This document shows positions 10,563 to 23,450 of a stretch of 64,000 nucleotides of DNA, in pieces. The stretch comes from Eulemur rufifrons (lineage: Eukaryota; Chordata; Mammalia; Primates; Lemuridae). The stretch lies in NCBI RefSeq assembly GCF_041146395.1, contig NC_090989.1, positions 250,532,843-250,596,842 of the forward strand, read 5' to 3'. The notes beneath the pieces are model-generated. The model was not told where the DNA came from, ran no database searches, and saw nothing but the letters and a program-made list of their open reading frames with translations. Numbering within the stretch: the first letter of the stretch is position 1; each line of letters opens with the position of its first letter. The position numbers were made by a program, and so were the translations under genes.

Positions 10563-10706
10563 CAGAAACCCCACTTGAGAGGAATGTCATCATTGTGCAG
10601 AACATCCAGCAAGCTTCCCTTTGGGCAGCATTCTGTCACAATAACCACATCTGGCACTTCAAGGCAGCCTCCAATGAATCTGCAAATGTTTGAGAGATCT
10701 AATTCT
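10563..10706 (-). pseudogene. GUCY2G: Guanylyl cyclase exon, kinase-homology subdomain V region
   Basis: The exon starts after a good acceptor (pyrimidine-rich TTGGTTTTCCCAG) and encodes RELDLSNICRFIGGC, then VVIVTECCPKGSLLDVL and IPLKWGF. This is the hinge between the kinase lobes, where other cyclases have IVTEYCPRGSLQDIL and LDWMF. It is open throughout: 144 nt, entering and leaving in codon phase 2. The end is set by homology and phase at TTCTG followed by GCATTTGAG, a GC dinucleotide where a donor GT is expected. A GT lies 11 bases further on (AGTG/GTAGG), but using it would add residues the family lacks and break the phase with the next exon. Confidence 0.72.
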
Positions 10707-10884
10707 CTGGGAAAACCAATACAGATCAGAAAGGATTTATCTGGGACATGATCTCCTAATTCCCACTTTAAAATTTGACCTAGTTTTTCTGACCACATAA
10801 AGAAACAATATTTTCCTGGATTTAGTGTTGTGCACAAATAAAACTTGCAAATCCACTCACTGTGACGCCGCGTAAAGCATTTAG

Positions 10885-11090
10885 AAAAAACATCATCGTC
10901 ATCACAATTCGTTCTGGGCCAGGCACTTTACTTCCAATATCTGTAATTTGTACCACAGCCCTGACTAGTGGCTATGATTGTCCCCACCGTAAATGAGGAA
11001 ACCAAGGCCCGAAGAAGTAAAGTAATGTGGCCAAAGTCCCCCATAGGTCATAGAGCCTGACCCTAAACCTGACTTTGACTAATTCCAAAA
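10885..11090 (+). repeat. MIR SINE
   Basis: GGGCCAGGCACTTTACTTCC, ...AAATGAGGAAACCAAGGCCC...GTGGCCAAAGTC...CATAGAGCC follow the MIR consensus order. Confidence 0.68.
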
Positions 11091-14000
11091 TTCATCCATG
11101 GTTTTTTAACATTGCCAGACTGCATTCCGATATGAAATGCAAAAACAAAAGTTCTCACATTGGGAAAAGTTTTGTTTTCCTCACAAATGTTGCTTCAGAA
11201 ACACAATTTTCACACACCAGTAGTCGCAGACTTTTCAGTCTCTCCACAGCAGCCTCTCATGTGTTTGTTTTCCTTTAAGTTGGCTTCTCCCCACCCCACT
11301 GCGGGGAGGGAGCAGGCTCCCCAGTTCCACGCGTGCAGCTGGCGTTTCTGTGGCTCATCACTGCGTCTGCACCGTCAGCGCGGGCACAGGTGCTGCTTCG
11401 CAGAACCCAGGGCTTGACTGGCTGACGATCCATGGGGAGTTTTCCAGGCATGACATTTTTCTCCAGTCAAAATTCCACCATCTTTTCAGCTTAAGGCTTG
11501 TTTCCCCAATTGTCAGCTCCCTACATTAGGTCACAGATGAGACATCCTCCAAGGGATAGCAAGCAAGATAGAGTTACTCTTCAAAGCTGATGCTGGGGAG
11601 GGGAGGGACGTTCATGCTGGTAGTACAGTCCCAACCTCTACATGAAGGGCTTTCTGCCCCCTTCCCGGCTCTCAGAAGTACTGGATGGAATGCTCTGGAT
11701 TCTCCTACCCCTAACTCACTTTCCCCAGAGGAAGGGGGTCATCTGATGGTGATAGCTCACACTCACTGTGTCCCCGTTGCTGGGGGACAGCACCCCTTGG
11801 TAAAGACCATCCCCTCCATTATTGCTCCTGTGTGGTGGCACCCCTGTGCAGTCCCCCTCAGTGGGGTGGGGCTGCCATTCTTCTTCTTGTCCTGCCTATG
11901 ACTGGGTGGGGAGGCAGGCCCACAGTCCTGGTGGGAGGGTGGTTAGATAAGTGACTTTGTATCTGCTCTGCAGGACAGTTTGCTCACTTGCTCACATGGC
12001 TAAGCACGTGAGTGTAATGACTTCGATTTGGGCTTGGTGGCAGAAGCACTTCACTTTCAGGCTAGACTGTGGTTCTCCAATCCAGCTTTTATCAGACTTT
12101 GCTTTGAGCATCAGGAGCTTATCTATCTAGGAAAAAAGTGGCACTTTCCTCTCCAGCTATTATTCCTTACGTGTGTTCCCCATGGGTCAGAATCAGAGAG
12201 GGAAGGAGAGGTGAATAGCAACATGAACATCTAACAACAGTGTTCTTGGAACCCAGGCTCTGAAAATACTCTCTGTCAACATTAGAATGACACCAGGTCA
12301 AGGACACATGAGGAAACCTCTCCCACCTGAAGGATGAGATATTTGAAGTGCCTGAAGTATGGCATATTAAAAGAACAATTTTCTGTGTCCAGCTTTATAA
12401 TAATCTATAATATGCTTTTTACATACTCATGAAGTCAGAGACACTTTGCTTTGCTGAGCCTGGCAAGCCACAGAGCCCCTTGCAAAGATGAAGAAATAGT
12501 ATGTGGCTACAAGAGACTGCAGGCTCCTTTGCTACCTGGAAGACTAGTCTCAATATCAAGGATACTGTGCAAAACTCCAAACTTCAACCCAACCCATTCC
12601 CTTTTAACTGAAATAAACTGCGGATGGCCCAGCATCTCCCCCTTCCATTCCCTATCCTTTTTTACTTAGAGAAGAGGGAATTGAAGACCGACATATTGCC
12701 ACACCAGTCTTTTGGAATAAGAGGGAAAGAAAAGAGCAATATGCCTTTCCCCTTCTCTCCTCCCTCTCCTAAATGGAAAGCCAAGCTGAAGGGGTAGGGA
12801 ACAGTGGCGGGAGTGGAAACCAGCTGAACTGAGGGGAGAAGCAAGCATGATTTCTGCTAATAATTAAATGTGTGGCGTGATCTGTTCACAAAATGAGACT
12901 ATAAGAAAATGATGGTTTTTTCTAAATAACAAAAGTCATTGTACTTTTGCTGCAATCAACTGTCTAGTTCTCCAAATATTTGTGATATTAATTCTATCAA
13001 GCTCTAACACTTTGGCCATCGCCCTAGTCTTCTTGTCCTTAATGTATATACCCCTGCTTATCCTTTGCCATGATGAGTTAAATATAAAATAAAATATAAT
13101 ACAAATCAATGAGAAGCAAGGAAGGCTATTAGGTTTGTATTTGTATTACCACCCATGAGAGATGATTGGTAAGAACTAACTGAAGCGTTCTGTTGGGAAG
13201 GATTCTGGGGCCAGATGTGGACTCAGAAGAAAAGACGCTAATAATAGGAAGGTCCATGGGCACCAGCACTGCACATATTTTCCATCCTTGATAGATATAG
13301 ATATAGAGTCTTACCTTTGAGTCAAAAAGGCCAATTCACAAGGACATTGGTATGGAGGGTGGTGCCACAATAATATGTATGCAGATTTGCAGTTTGCACC
13401 AGCTGTAAGCTTACTATGAGCCAGCGACCTGAAGGCACTGCCAGAGGGGCAGCATGGGTGGAGGTGTGCTGTCCACAGCTAGGGAGATGTGCTCTGCTCT
13501 GTGTAGGCAGGGTCATGGCAGGAGTGCTGGGTTTCATTCCAGATGCCATGCTTGGAAAGAAATGTCAGTCCACACGCTGGAGAGCAGTGTGCTCAATAAA
13601 GGGATTTGGAACCTATGTTTTATGAGGAAAAACAAGGATGTTCAACCTGTTGAAGAGAAAACTTCAGGAAATCCTGACACTCACCCTTCCTGGTAATCCA
13701 GCATGCCTGCTACCCGCAAGGTGGACCACCTGAGGTCTTTAGCAACCACTGATTTATCTAATTAGGTAATCCACATGAGCTCTCTGGTGTATTTACCTGC
13801 CTGCTACTACCAAGGTGTGCCTGCTTCATCAGATGTCAAGCTGGAAGGCTGACATCAATTAGCAACTGTGTTTAAAGCTGGATGCCATTAACCACATAAC
13901 AGTGAGATGTTCTTGTTTAATTTCCTGAAGTTGGGAGACTATGACATTCTGACAGAAGATAATACATATAAATAAATCTCCTAAATTCAGATGTGCATTT

Positions 14001-14140
14001 GAGTCATATCCAAATAAATGCTCACGAAGCCACTGTTACCAATTATAAATTCACTGGCCCACACACACATAAATTAGTGATCTTAATTAATGATCTTGTG
14101 GCCCACTACCAAAAGACTTGGATGGCACTGCTGTGTTTAA
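11091..14140. other. Three kilobases of intron-like sequence, no supported feature
   Basis: Read on both strands for the next upstream cyclase exon (nucleotide-binding part of the kinase-homology domain) without success. A GC-richer patch with several CpGs lies at about 11285-11430; its open frame (11160-11417, +) has no recognisable domain. The rest is unique-looking. Confidence 0.4.
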
Positions 14141-14149
14141 ATGCTTAAA

Positions 14150-14275
14150 AAATAGATAACTGATGGTTGCACAACAATGTGAATGTACTTAATGCCACTG
14201 AACTGTAGATTTAAAAATAGTTAAAATGGTAAATTTTATGTCAGGTATATTTTACTACAAAAAAAAAGTTTTAAG
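14150..14275 (+). repeat. Old L1 3' end
   Basis: GATGGTTGCACAACAATGTG, ...TGCCACTGAACTGTAGATTT...AAAATGGTAAATTTTATGTC is the familiar 3'-terminal sequence of old mammalian L1 families (L1M class). Confidence 0.7.
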
Positions 14276-14284
14276 AAATAGCAC

Positions 14285-14490
14285 GGGGTAGTGGTAAAAG
14301 AATAGGCTTTGAGTCAGTCAGAGAGGTGCTTAAGTTCTGGATGGGCCACTTACTGGCTCCATGACCTTGAGCAAGTTATTGAACCTCTCTGAATCCTACT
14401 TTCCTCCTCTGCAAGATGGGAGTCATAATGCCTACCCATCCAATGAGGTGAGTAGCTAAAGTGAGGAGTAGAAATGATGCATAGAAAGTG
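14285..14490 (+). repeat. MIR SINE
   Basis: TGGTAAAAGAATAGGCTTTG...CCACTTACTGGCTCCATGAC...GAGCAAGTTATTGAACCTCT and GCAAGATGGGAGTCATAATG follow MIR. Confidence 0.7.
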
Positions 14491-15325
14491 CCCAGTGGGT
14501 GAAAAAGGCAGCTGATCAGACTCAGCTTAAGGGCCAATGGGTAGAAGTTACGGGAATACCTACTAGCATTCAGGATACAGAAGATTTGCAAACTTAGAGC
14601 TGTCTAACAATGGAAGTGACATCTCCACAGAAAGACTGTAGCTCTGCAAATCTACATCCCTACAAACCACAGTGATGGAGAAACAATTACCCAAGAACCA
14701 GAGGTTCACAATGATTCACTCCCCAAGACTGAGGCTCCTAATCCATTCGGTAGAGTGAAGGAGCCACCTGTTAACAGTAGACAATCATTGTGCGGCTCAG
14801 GCTTCCCACAGGGGTCGTTCCTCAAGGCCACCAGCCCCATGTTTTCTGCCTACCTTATGTGCTTCACTTCCCAAGGTATCACCTTGGAAAGAGTGAATGT
14901 CTTCTTCTTGTTCCTCTTTATGGCTGCAGACCTAACATCACTAATAAGAAATTTAGACTCTTATGTGTGTGAGATCAAAGCTGTATTCCCCCTTTCATCC
15001 ATGGATAAAGCTGAAGTGGTGTCCTTCCAGGACAAGGTAGCTTGATGGGCACAAGAATTTGGTCAACAATGTGGAAGACACTCATTTTTGCGGGAGGCTC
15101 AGGAAGTCAGAACAGCTACAGGTAACGGCACTGTAGCCGCTCTTGCTGAAAACCTTGCCTATGGGTTGTTAGTTTCAGGCATCTGAGAGGAGTAAGAAGT
15201 GAGGAGGCAGAGAGGGAGATGCCCACTGCACTGCATAGTTCTGATAACCTTTCCTCAATTGTTTTCCCAGGAGCCACCTTCTTGGAGCTCCCACAAAATT
15301 GCAGTAAACCTTTCTCACCATCTTG
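14491..15325. other. Intron-like sequence, nothing recognised
   Basis: Unique-looking. Short open frames at 14755-15045 (+) lack any domain or coding bias I can see. Confidence 0.4.
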
Positions 15326-15329
15326 TTTT

Positions 15330-15465
15330 GGACTTGTTTGCTTAAGTGTCCATGTCTCTGGACACATGAACAACCTGCAGGCAGGAGCTATGTCTTTTTC
15401 TTGTTTGAATTTCCAGCACCTCCTAGGAGCAAGTACAAAGTAAGCTTTCAACGTAACGTAGCTGA
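15330..15465 (+). repeat. LINE-2 3' end fragment
   Basis: GCAGGCAGGAGCTATGTCTT...TGAATTTCCAGCACCTCCTA resembles the L2 terminus. Confidence 0.45.
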
Positions 15466-15554
15466 ATAAACTGGACAGAGAGCTGGAGCCGACTGGGCTG
15501 GAGGAGTACAAAGAAAGGAAGGCAAGGAAGGAGAAGGGAGCTGCACAGGGCATG

Positions 15555-15740
15555 ACTCCGTGCTTTCCACACTTCCTCTCTGGCAGTGACTTAATCCTTG
15601 TGAGAACCCAAAGAGAATAGGGGCTATTGTTACCTCCCCAGAACAGAACAAAGTAACTGACCCAGAGATATCCATTAGTGAGTGAGGAGTTGAGATTCAA
15701 CCCACATCTGCCTGTTCCAAAGCTCATGCTGTTTTCTCTA
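15555..15740 (+). repeat. MIR SINE fragment
   Basis: TCCTTGTGAGAACCCAAAGAG...GTTACCTCCCCAGAACAGA...AGTAACTGACCCAGAG...CCAAAGCTCATGCTGTTTTC fits a MIR 3' half. Confidence 0.5.
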
Positions 15741-16329
15741 AGAAAATACAAAGCCCAGTCCCTCTCCTTGTAGCTCTGCCCTGCCTCCCATCTGCACAAC
15801 ATCCTGCCCATCATTAAAACTTCTCCAACAATCCAGAGAGCTGTTAGTTTTGCTATAATTCCAACTCCCAATGCATTCCTGTGTTCTTCAAGCAAGAACT
15901 GTTTAGAAGAATGAGTTAATATACACAGCTGGGTACTACTTTCATTCTTGAAAAAGTGATGAATGACTTTGCTGTGAAAATATGGTAGAAAATAAATTTC
16001 CAGTTATGCTTTTGTTAAAACAAAACAGCTCCAATGAATTAAATCCTAGCATGTCCAGGTGAAGATTGGGATAGAGTTTGAATTGGGACCATCAGATGAA
16101 AAGATTATATCCTCTGATAAATGGCTCCAGATATTTTTAAATTATTCCACATTGCAGTGTGCAGAGCATTTTAATACATATTAATCTCATTTGATCTTCC
16201 CAGAAGAATCAAATGAATCAGATATTTTCATCTTTTAATGCAGACAAATCTATCAATATTTTCCTTTCAACTCCATTGCTTTTTAGCTTGTAAACTTTCT
16301 AAAAATGTTTTCCTTTCATTTTTTACAAT

Positions 16330-16650
16330 AAATTATTTACACAATCTAAAATTAACTTAGGAAATAGGGTGAGGATATAATTTGATTTTTCCCATATGGC
16401 TATTCTATTGGTTCAGCACAATTTATAATTTATTATTTATGTAATTTATAATTTATTATAATTTATTACATAGGATTATTTATAATCCTCCCTCCCTTCA
16501 GGTATTTGAGCTTTGTAATGCATTTATTTCATATATATCATTTGTCCATTTCAAACTTATCTATTCTATTCCAAATCTATTTGTCAAATCTGTTTTTCCA
16601 GTAACACATTATTTTAATTACTTTAATTTTTTATTATTTTTTAATATCAA
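16330..16650 (-). repeat. Old L1 ORF2 fragment
   Basis: CCCATATGGCTATTCTATTG, TTCAGCACAATTTATAATTTATT, CATTTGTCCATTTCAAACTT and TATTCTATTCCAAATCTA match the reverse complement of L1 ORF2 where it commonly reads CCATATGG...CAGCACCATTTATTGA. AT-rich internal expansions interrupt it. Confidence 0.6.
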
Positions 16651-17500
16651 ATAGTGAAAGTACTCCTCTTGGTGCTATTTTCCCCCAAAACGTGTCCCTG
16701 AATATTCTCATCCATTAATTTTTCCAAATGAAATTTAGAATCATGTTGTCAGCACAGCCCTAAGGTCACCAAGGCAGGGAACAGACAATGGGGGAGCAAC
16801 AAGGTATCTCCCAACCTCTCTTGGGCAAATGGTACTGCTCTTTCATGTGGGATGAAGCAACTGTAGTCCGTGAATTGTTTCTCAACTCAACTTCACTATT
16901 CCTGCAAATTTTGGAAATCTGCATTTTCAGAAGCTTTTCTCATATGTCAAGCAGAGTTTAATAAAACCGGTTCTAGCTAAACCTATGGTGGCCTATTGGA
17001 AAGAAGAAGGATGGCCATGACAAGTGCAGGTGCTTCTGAGAAATGGCACCTCTTAATCCAACACCTGTGATGCTCATAGCAGGCAATCTCAAAATCACTC
17101 AGAAATCTAAAGGGAAAAAAATTTTCAGAGATGTACCTTTTAGATGAATTGTTTTACTATAAAAACCTGACCGCCTTGTCCTGGGTTAAAGGACATGTTT
17201 AGTTACATAGACTTCCTCCTTGATAACTGTTGGAATAGTGGTCAAATAAAATATTCTCCACAGCAGATTTAAATCATAACAAAAGCTATCAGTCTGGAGT
17301 ATGAGTATTCATCTTTGTCTTTTAGGCATTTTCTTGGAACTCTGGGTAAAGATGCATGAGGGGTTGTTAAACAGATGCCACTTAAACCACTTTGTTATTT
17401 CAATGGAAGTTGGAAGGAAGCACATTAGGTAAACTGCCATTGTGTGACCCCCCACCGCCTGCCAAGTCCAGACATGTTCTAAGTTAAATTTGCAGTACTT
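16651..17500. other. Intron-like sequence, nothing recognised
   Basis: No exon, RNA gene or identifiable repeat seen. Confidence 0.4.
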
Positions 17501-17509
17501 TTAACCATC

Positions 17510-17755
17510 ACTGGGAAAAGCCTGGCTTAATAGTAAAGGAATGGCTTGGAATCCAACAGACTTGGGTCCTTATCCTGGCTCCACCTGATACTATTTGAAA
17601 GCCCTGGGCAAGCTTAACAGCTCTGTGCCTCAGTTTCCTAGGATATAATCTTAGGAAACTAAAACTTCCCTTGCAGGATTCAAGGGTAAGAGATAATGCA
17701 TACAAAGGGCCTTGCATAATAGTTTGCACAAATAGGTACTTAATAAATGCCAGTT
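17510..17755 (+). repeat. MIR SINE
   Basis: AAAGCCTGGCTTAATAGTAA...TTGGAATCCAACAGACTTGG...CTGTGCCTCAGTTTCCTAGG...GGGCCTTGCATAATAG...TACTTAATAAATGCCAGT is a nearly complete MIR. Confidence 0.75.
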
Positions 17756-18244
17756 ATTAATGCCACCAATAATATGAAGTCTGTATTTCATATTATTTCT
17801 AGTCTAAGAGCTCACCCAGAAAAAGTAAGAGGATATGAACTATTCTGAGTAGAGGGAAAAGATTCTAGATGATTCTCTAGTTTATAGGGTTTCTGCCTAA
17901 GAAATCATGTTCTTGCCTCTGTCTTGAACAGCATCCAAGGGAGCCCACTCACAGCAGCTCAGGCTTACATGATGTTGGGAACACACACTCAGGAACCAGT
18001 CTACTGCATCCCAGTCTGGGTGAAGCACAACTTTCCAGAAGAACCAAGAGCAGCCATGCAAATGCGCCCCTGGTGCCCCAGTGGGCACGGGGCTCCTTGG
18101 CCACTGCTGCCCTGCTGCCCAGGCTCTCTGCATGGTCCACCAAGCCACATCTGAGTGGAAGAAACAAAACAGCGCCATCTGTTCACGCAGCCAACAAGGA
18201 GAACAAGCCAATTAGCAGACACCCACCGAACAAGAATCCCTGAT

Positions 18245-18500
18245 AATAACAATGGCTACCATGTATGTGCCAGACACTCCTGCCTGGCACTTCCTATGTG
18301 TCTTCTTGTTAAACTATCACAATGACCCTGTGAGACAGGTATCGGTGCTGTACCATCATTTTACAAAGGAGGAAATAAGGCTCAGAGAAATTCAGAGTAA
18401 CTTGCCCAACATCCCACAGCTGGTAAGGGTCAGAGATAGGATTCCAACCCAGATCTGTCTAACTCCAAAGCTCAAGCTCATTCTACCATACCACGCTGCC
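18245..18500 (+). repeat. MIR SINE
   Basis: TGGCTACCATGTATGTGCCA, ...AAAGGAGGAAATAAGGCTCA, GTAACTTGCCCAACATCCC...CTGGTAAGGGTCAGAGATAG...TCTAACTCCAAAGCTCAAGC. Confidence 0.75.
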
Positions 18501-19130
18501 TCTCCAAGAGCCCACGTGCAGAGTCCGGCTGTTCTCTGCATGAGATTCAGAACCTGACTCATAGACTCTGACTGAAAGGAACCATAGAGATTATACCAGT
18601 CATTAAGCTGCTGTCTCTCAGGTCCAAGCCCACCCTTGTGCACTCTGCTTTCTGGTGCTGGGGATGGGACCCTGCACAGCCCGTTTCTTCTTCGCCAGCT
18701 GATCCCTTAAGCACTTTTAATTGTGGGGAGAAACCATCTGATACTTCTGCCCACTTCCCATTTAGGTCAGCATGGCTCCAGCAACATTTCTTTTCTAGAA
18801 CCTCTATGGTAGTGATCTGTTTGCAGTTTTCTCACCACCAGCCACATTGTACCACCCTCCTTCCTCCTCCCCAGAGACACTAGTACCCACCGATGCTAAG
18901 AGATGGGCCCCTTTCTCCAGGCTTCTAAGTTTTAACTGCCTCAGCTTCTTCCCTCTGTCCCCCAGCCCTAAGGGTGGTAGCTGCTTCCTGCAGTTGCTAC
19001 CTCTGTGGTTCCTTTGTGCTCCCTGATTGTCTTTCCAGTTCTCTAATACCTAGTTAAGAATGGCTTATAGTAATTTCCCTCTTAAAATAACTGCCCTGGT
19101 TTTTGTCTCCTGTCTAGACCCCAACTTACA
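18501..19130. other. Intron-like, C/T-rich sequence, nothing recognised
   Basis: No supported gene. The open frame at 18638-18883 (+) has no domain. Confidence 0.35.
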
Positions 19131-19134
19131 TAAA

Positions 19135-19734
<600 letters not shown>

Positions 19735-20584
19735 AGAACTGCTCACTTTTGAAGCCAGTAATCCTTTCTTAGCACTACTAGCACAGAACAAAAACCTAAA
19801 TATTGTCCCATCTACTAACATTTCTTTAATCAAGTCCCCAAACTGCAATGGAAGAAAGCAGCTATTATTTGTCTCTCAAGCTACCCTGGAATCTTCAGGA
19901 TGATTAAAGCCCCTCTCATAGCCAGTCACAATGACTATGAGTCCTGGATGATTCACGGGCAGAAACAGAGGAGGGCCACTTGGTAATTGGGAAGGAGTGA
20001 GATCACAGTTATGAAAGCCATAAATACCTTTCATGTGCCTCCTGTAGGCTGGGCTGCAAAATAAGAAAGCTCCAATATGCTATTTACTACTTATCAAAAA
20101 GTACAAAGTTGCACTTCAAAAATATTAATAAGTCTTTCTCTATTATTTCTTGGCAGGTGCAGCCCAGTTAGGAGCTGCCAAGGAGCTGGGTTTGGAATCC
20201 AGCCACTCCAGAGCTGGGAGCTCTGCTGATCACATCTAAGCTGCAATCAGGAGCCTGGATGGTTCCCTCATCAGGGCTGCTGCTGCAGGGCCGTGGCAGG
20301 GGGAGGGGCTGCTTGTCATCTAATGAGTCAACCTGGGTGCCCAGCGGGCTGTTGCTGGGCTGCATGCCCTTGTTTGTAGGAAGCATCCTCCCAGAGATTC
20401 ATCTTAGTTCAAGCCCAGAAAGGAGGTTAAGTCAGGAGGCATCAGAGAATGTAGGTGGCCTTGCCACCATGTAAGGGTTGCACCTACTTATGAACTCTGG
20501 AGCAGAAAATGTAAGGAGACAAAGACGTGGGCCTTTTTATGCACCCTGAGCTTTCGTGGATGGTTCCGTTGAAGCCCTTGAGAG

Positions 20585-20990
20585 CTGTGCTGCTTTCATT
20601 CAATAACTAGTTATGGACCACTAACTAGGCACCAGGCACTGACAGTATGGCTTTGTTCAAGTCAACAAATGTGCTGAGCACCTACTACGTACAACCCCTT
20701 TACCAGAGAGAAAGGACTTCTGCCCAAAGGAGGTGGCCTTCTGGTCTCACATGTGACTTCGTGCTCGTCTCAGTACTGTGGTTTTCACGGGCTTTCCTGA
20801 TGCCCCACAGCAGGATGCTGTCCAACTCACTAGAAAGCACTAGAGCAGGAGCCAGGTTTAAGTCTGGGCTCTGCCATTCGCCCCCTGCACAATTTAGGCA
20901 AGTCACGTAACCACCCACCTCAGTAGTTTAGTGTGTTAAAAGGAATCTGACAGGTCAAGATCCAATGAGATAAATCTAAGGATGACTATT
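20585..20990 (+). repeat. L2 tail fragment followed by MIR
   Basis: AACTAGGCACCAGGCACTGA and TGCTGAGCACCTACTACGTA are L2/MIR end motifs. GAGCCAGGTTTAAGTCTGGG...CAAGTCACGTAACCACCCACCT is MIR. Confidence 0.55.
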
Positions 20991-21244
20991 ATGAAATTTG
21001 GGGGAGGAGAGAGATAAAAAATGTATTTTAGTACTATTCAGTTTTAGTTTAACCCATTATTGTAGACAGATGAAATTCCCTGGTTATTATTAAGAAAAAT
21101 ATGGGGGAAAATGGAAACACAAACTCAGCCCCAGGAAAATGTGGCCATAGATAGATTTATCTTCAGGGTTACTCCACCTTATTTTTTTGGTGTCTACCTT
21201 GTTCAGTGCCCAAACCTGAAGTGCAGCCCCCACTCCGCCCCCAG

Positions 21245-21500
21245 AATCAATGGATCACAGCAATGGACGGGCCTCCAAGCCCATCTCATCTAGTCTCCTG
21301 CTTCCACAGGACCCCAGGCACCAACATTGTGGGAGATTCTTTCAGTCTTTGCTTGAATACATTCAAGGGGGATGTGCTCATTGTTAGGCAATATGACATT
21401 CCATTTCTGCTCAGCTCTAATGAGCAAGAAACATGAAACCCAAAACCTCTCCCTATATCTACCTCTCACTGGTCCTAGTCCAGCCCCCTGAAGCTGCCTG
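21245..21500 (-). repeat. CR1/L3-type LINE fragment
   Basis: Reverse orientation: CTTTGCTTGAATACATTCAA...AATATGACATTCCATTTCTG...TCAGCTCTAATGAGCAAG is typical of ancient CR1/L3 3' ends in mammals. Confidence 0.5.
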
Positions 21501-22220
21501 AATTCACCTAACCTCTCATCTCCAGGACGGCCTTTGACCCAGTCCCTCATTCTCCTCTCCTGCATAAGAACACCTATAAACTGCTTTAGGGTTTACAAAG
21601 TACTTTCCTTATGAGTCATTAGCAAAATGATGTTCCAAACTGGGTAGCGGGGAGGCCCACATCCTGACATTGCTTGGGCCCTATTAACAGAAATGAGTTC
21701 TTCACCCTGTTTATTCAGAAGTTGACATTAGTCATAAAAAATAGGCATGACCTTTTCAGCCAGACCCTAGAGAGGAGTTACTAAAAATATGTCTGTGTCC
21801 TCAGGCACCATGGCCAAAGCCGACACTATGAATAACCTTCAGTGCTCCCTAGAGACTCAGAACACAACAAGAAGGGACCTGCAGGCCAATTTGCATGTGG
21901 GGTGCAGGGGGAGCTATCAGCCCGGCTGCCTGTTTCCCCTAAGGGATGAGCCATGGCCCAAAGCAACAGAGGCCCCATCCACTCCTGAGTCAGCAAGTGA
22001 CCCAGAGAAGGGGACAGGAGGATTGAGAGAATGGGGGATTTGACTATATTGTAATCATAATAATTTCCCTCAATATTTGAGAATTATAAGCAAGGACTTG
22101 GATTCAAATTAACCTATGATTAAACTCAAATAATGTTATAGTATTGTCAATTAAAATAAAATCTCTGGCTACACTAAGCCCAAGTCTCTGTGTAGTGAAA
22201 GGGCTTAATCCCACATAAGT
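21501..22220. other. Intron-like sequence, nothing recognised
   Basis: Unique-looking. An open frame at 21789-22043 (+) has no recognisable domain. Confidence 0.35.
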
Positions 22221-22224
22221 ATTA

Positions 22225-22460
22225 TCAGATAATAATAACAAGAACTAACATTTATTGAGCCCACCACTGTGCTTTGCCTGTAATATCTCATTTAATCCCC
22301 ACAACAATCTTATGAAGAGGTGCTATTCTTATTCCCATTTTGCAGATGAGGAAACTGAAGCTGAGAGCAGGTAAGTAACTTGTCTAAGTCACACAACTAG
22401 TAAATAAGTAACTCCGAGCTCCACATGACTTGCAGCCTGAGCTCTTAACCAAGAGACAAA
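22225..22460 (+). repeat. MIR SINE
   Basis: ACATTTATTGAGCCCACCAC...TAATCCCCACAACAATCTTA...GATGAGGAAACTGAAGCTGA...CTAAGTCACACAACTAG: well preserved MIR. Confidence 0.8.
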
Positions 22461-23270
22461 GACAGAAAGAATGAGGCCACCTTCCATAGCCAACAAGTCC
22501 TAAAGCCACGCAGATCAGACCAGGGTCTCTGTTTAGAGACCATTCACCCCTACGTGTCTCTTCTCCTGAGGAGGAAGCAGGGCAGGCTCCGACGGATGTC
22601 GAGTCACAGGGGCCCCTGGTCCCAGGAGCTCTGCCACCTGCAGTCTAGGCTTTGCCTCCACTGCCCATTTGTGTCACAACTAGATCCCCAACCTCCCTGC
22701 CCCCGCTGCCACCTGTGCCTGCCTGACAGCACGGCACCTGATCCTCCCAGCCTGCGCTAAGCCTCTGCACCCTCAAATCCAGCAAGTCCACATCGTGATT
22801 CCCAAACATCAGTCAGTCACGAGCTACCCTCACAATTTTTGGAATATCTGTGGGCCACTACTATCTACTTCATGTGCTTCTGCAAAATAGCTTATTTATT
22901 TTTACTTAGCTGTGTCTAAATAGTAAAATCTGTGAAATCACATGCCAACATATGCTGGTCAATTTTCTTCTAATACGCATTAAAATACACAACTATTAAC
23001 GTTTTTTTAATTTCCCATCAGTGATACATAAACCACTACTGGCATGCATCCCTCCTCCAACACTGTAAACACGTGATCAACCAACCTTCCTTCAATAACT
23101 CTCGTAACGGGACTCATCACTTTCCAACTGTTACCTAAAGGTTTCCTTCCCAGCTGGATGGTCAGACAACTCTGGAAGGGCACCAGTCAGTACTGAAGAG
23201 TCCAGAGGGATAATCTGCAATTTTTCCATTTTTCCAGAAAGAACCTCCTAAGAGAGAATGAGGCTTTAAG
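22461..23270. other. Intron-like sequence, nothing recognised
   Basis: A C-rich patch at about 22560-22760 gives a short open frame on the plus strand without domain or splice support. Confidence 0.35.
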
Positions 23271-23274
23271 GTCA

Positions 23275-23450
23275 GAGGTAGCTAAAATTTCATTTCCAAT
23301 ATTTGTAAGCTCCTGAGCAAGTGACAATTTCACTGAGCCTCAGTTTCTTCATTCTCCAAGGGGACTATAACCCTCACCTCCCAAGACTTGCTATAGGTGA
23401 GATTGCATACATAAAGCACCTAGTGTAATCACCCAATAAATTCCCTTCCT
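23275..23450 (+). repeat. MIR SINE 3' part
   Basis: GAGCAAGTGACAATTTCACT...CCTCAGTTTCTTCATTCTCC...AAAGCACCTAGTGTAATCACC. Confidence 0.6.

Larger units (their letters stand above)
1373..10706 (-). pseudogene. GUCY2G: Membrane guanylyl cyclase remnant (kinase-homology region), GUCY2G-like
   Basis: Five separated blocks on the minus strand read in order as the kinase-homology domain and following hinge of a receptor guanylyl cyclase, which turns GTP into cGMP at the plasma membrane. The diagnostic string is HGRLKSTNCV; IVTECCPKGSL, YLAPE, EIAT and RPMF follow the family order. Junction phases match at two introns: TCA G joins AT TTT to give S-D-F-G, and AG joins C TAT to give S-Y. The sequence differs from what I know of NPR1, NPR2, GUCY2C, GUCY2D and GUCY2F, so GUCY2G is assigned by elimination. 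At least one exon is not found between 5474 and 1501. Exons for the extracellular, membrane and cyclase parts are not recognised; cyclase exons would lie left of the window. One donor is GC and one acceptor is AT, pointing to a pseudogene as in human. Membrane cyclase: fairly sure; GUCY2G: moderate. Confidence 0.7.

Noticed and set aside
11285..11430. GC-rich patch with several CpGs
   Set aside because: Too short and too poor in CpG for a CpG island promoter, and no exon follows.
15116..15895. 259-codon open frame on the minus strand
   Set aside because: It overlaps a MIR and an L2 fragment, has no recognisable domain, no codon pattern and no splice or promoter context. Most likely a chance open frame.
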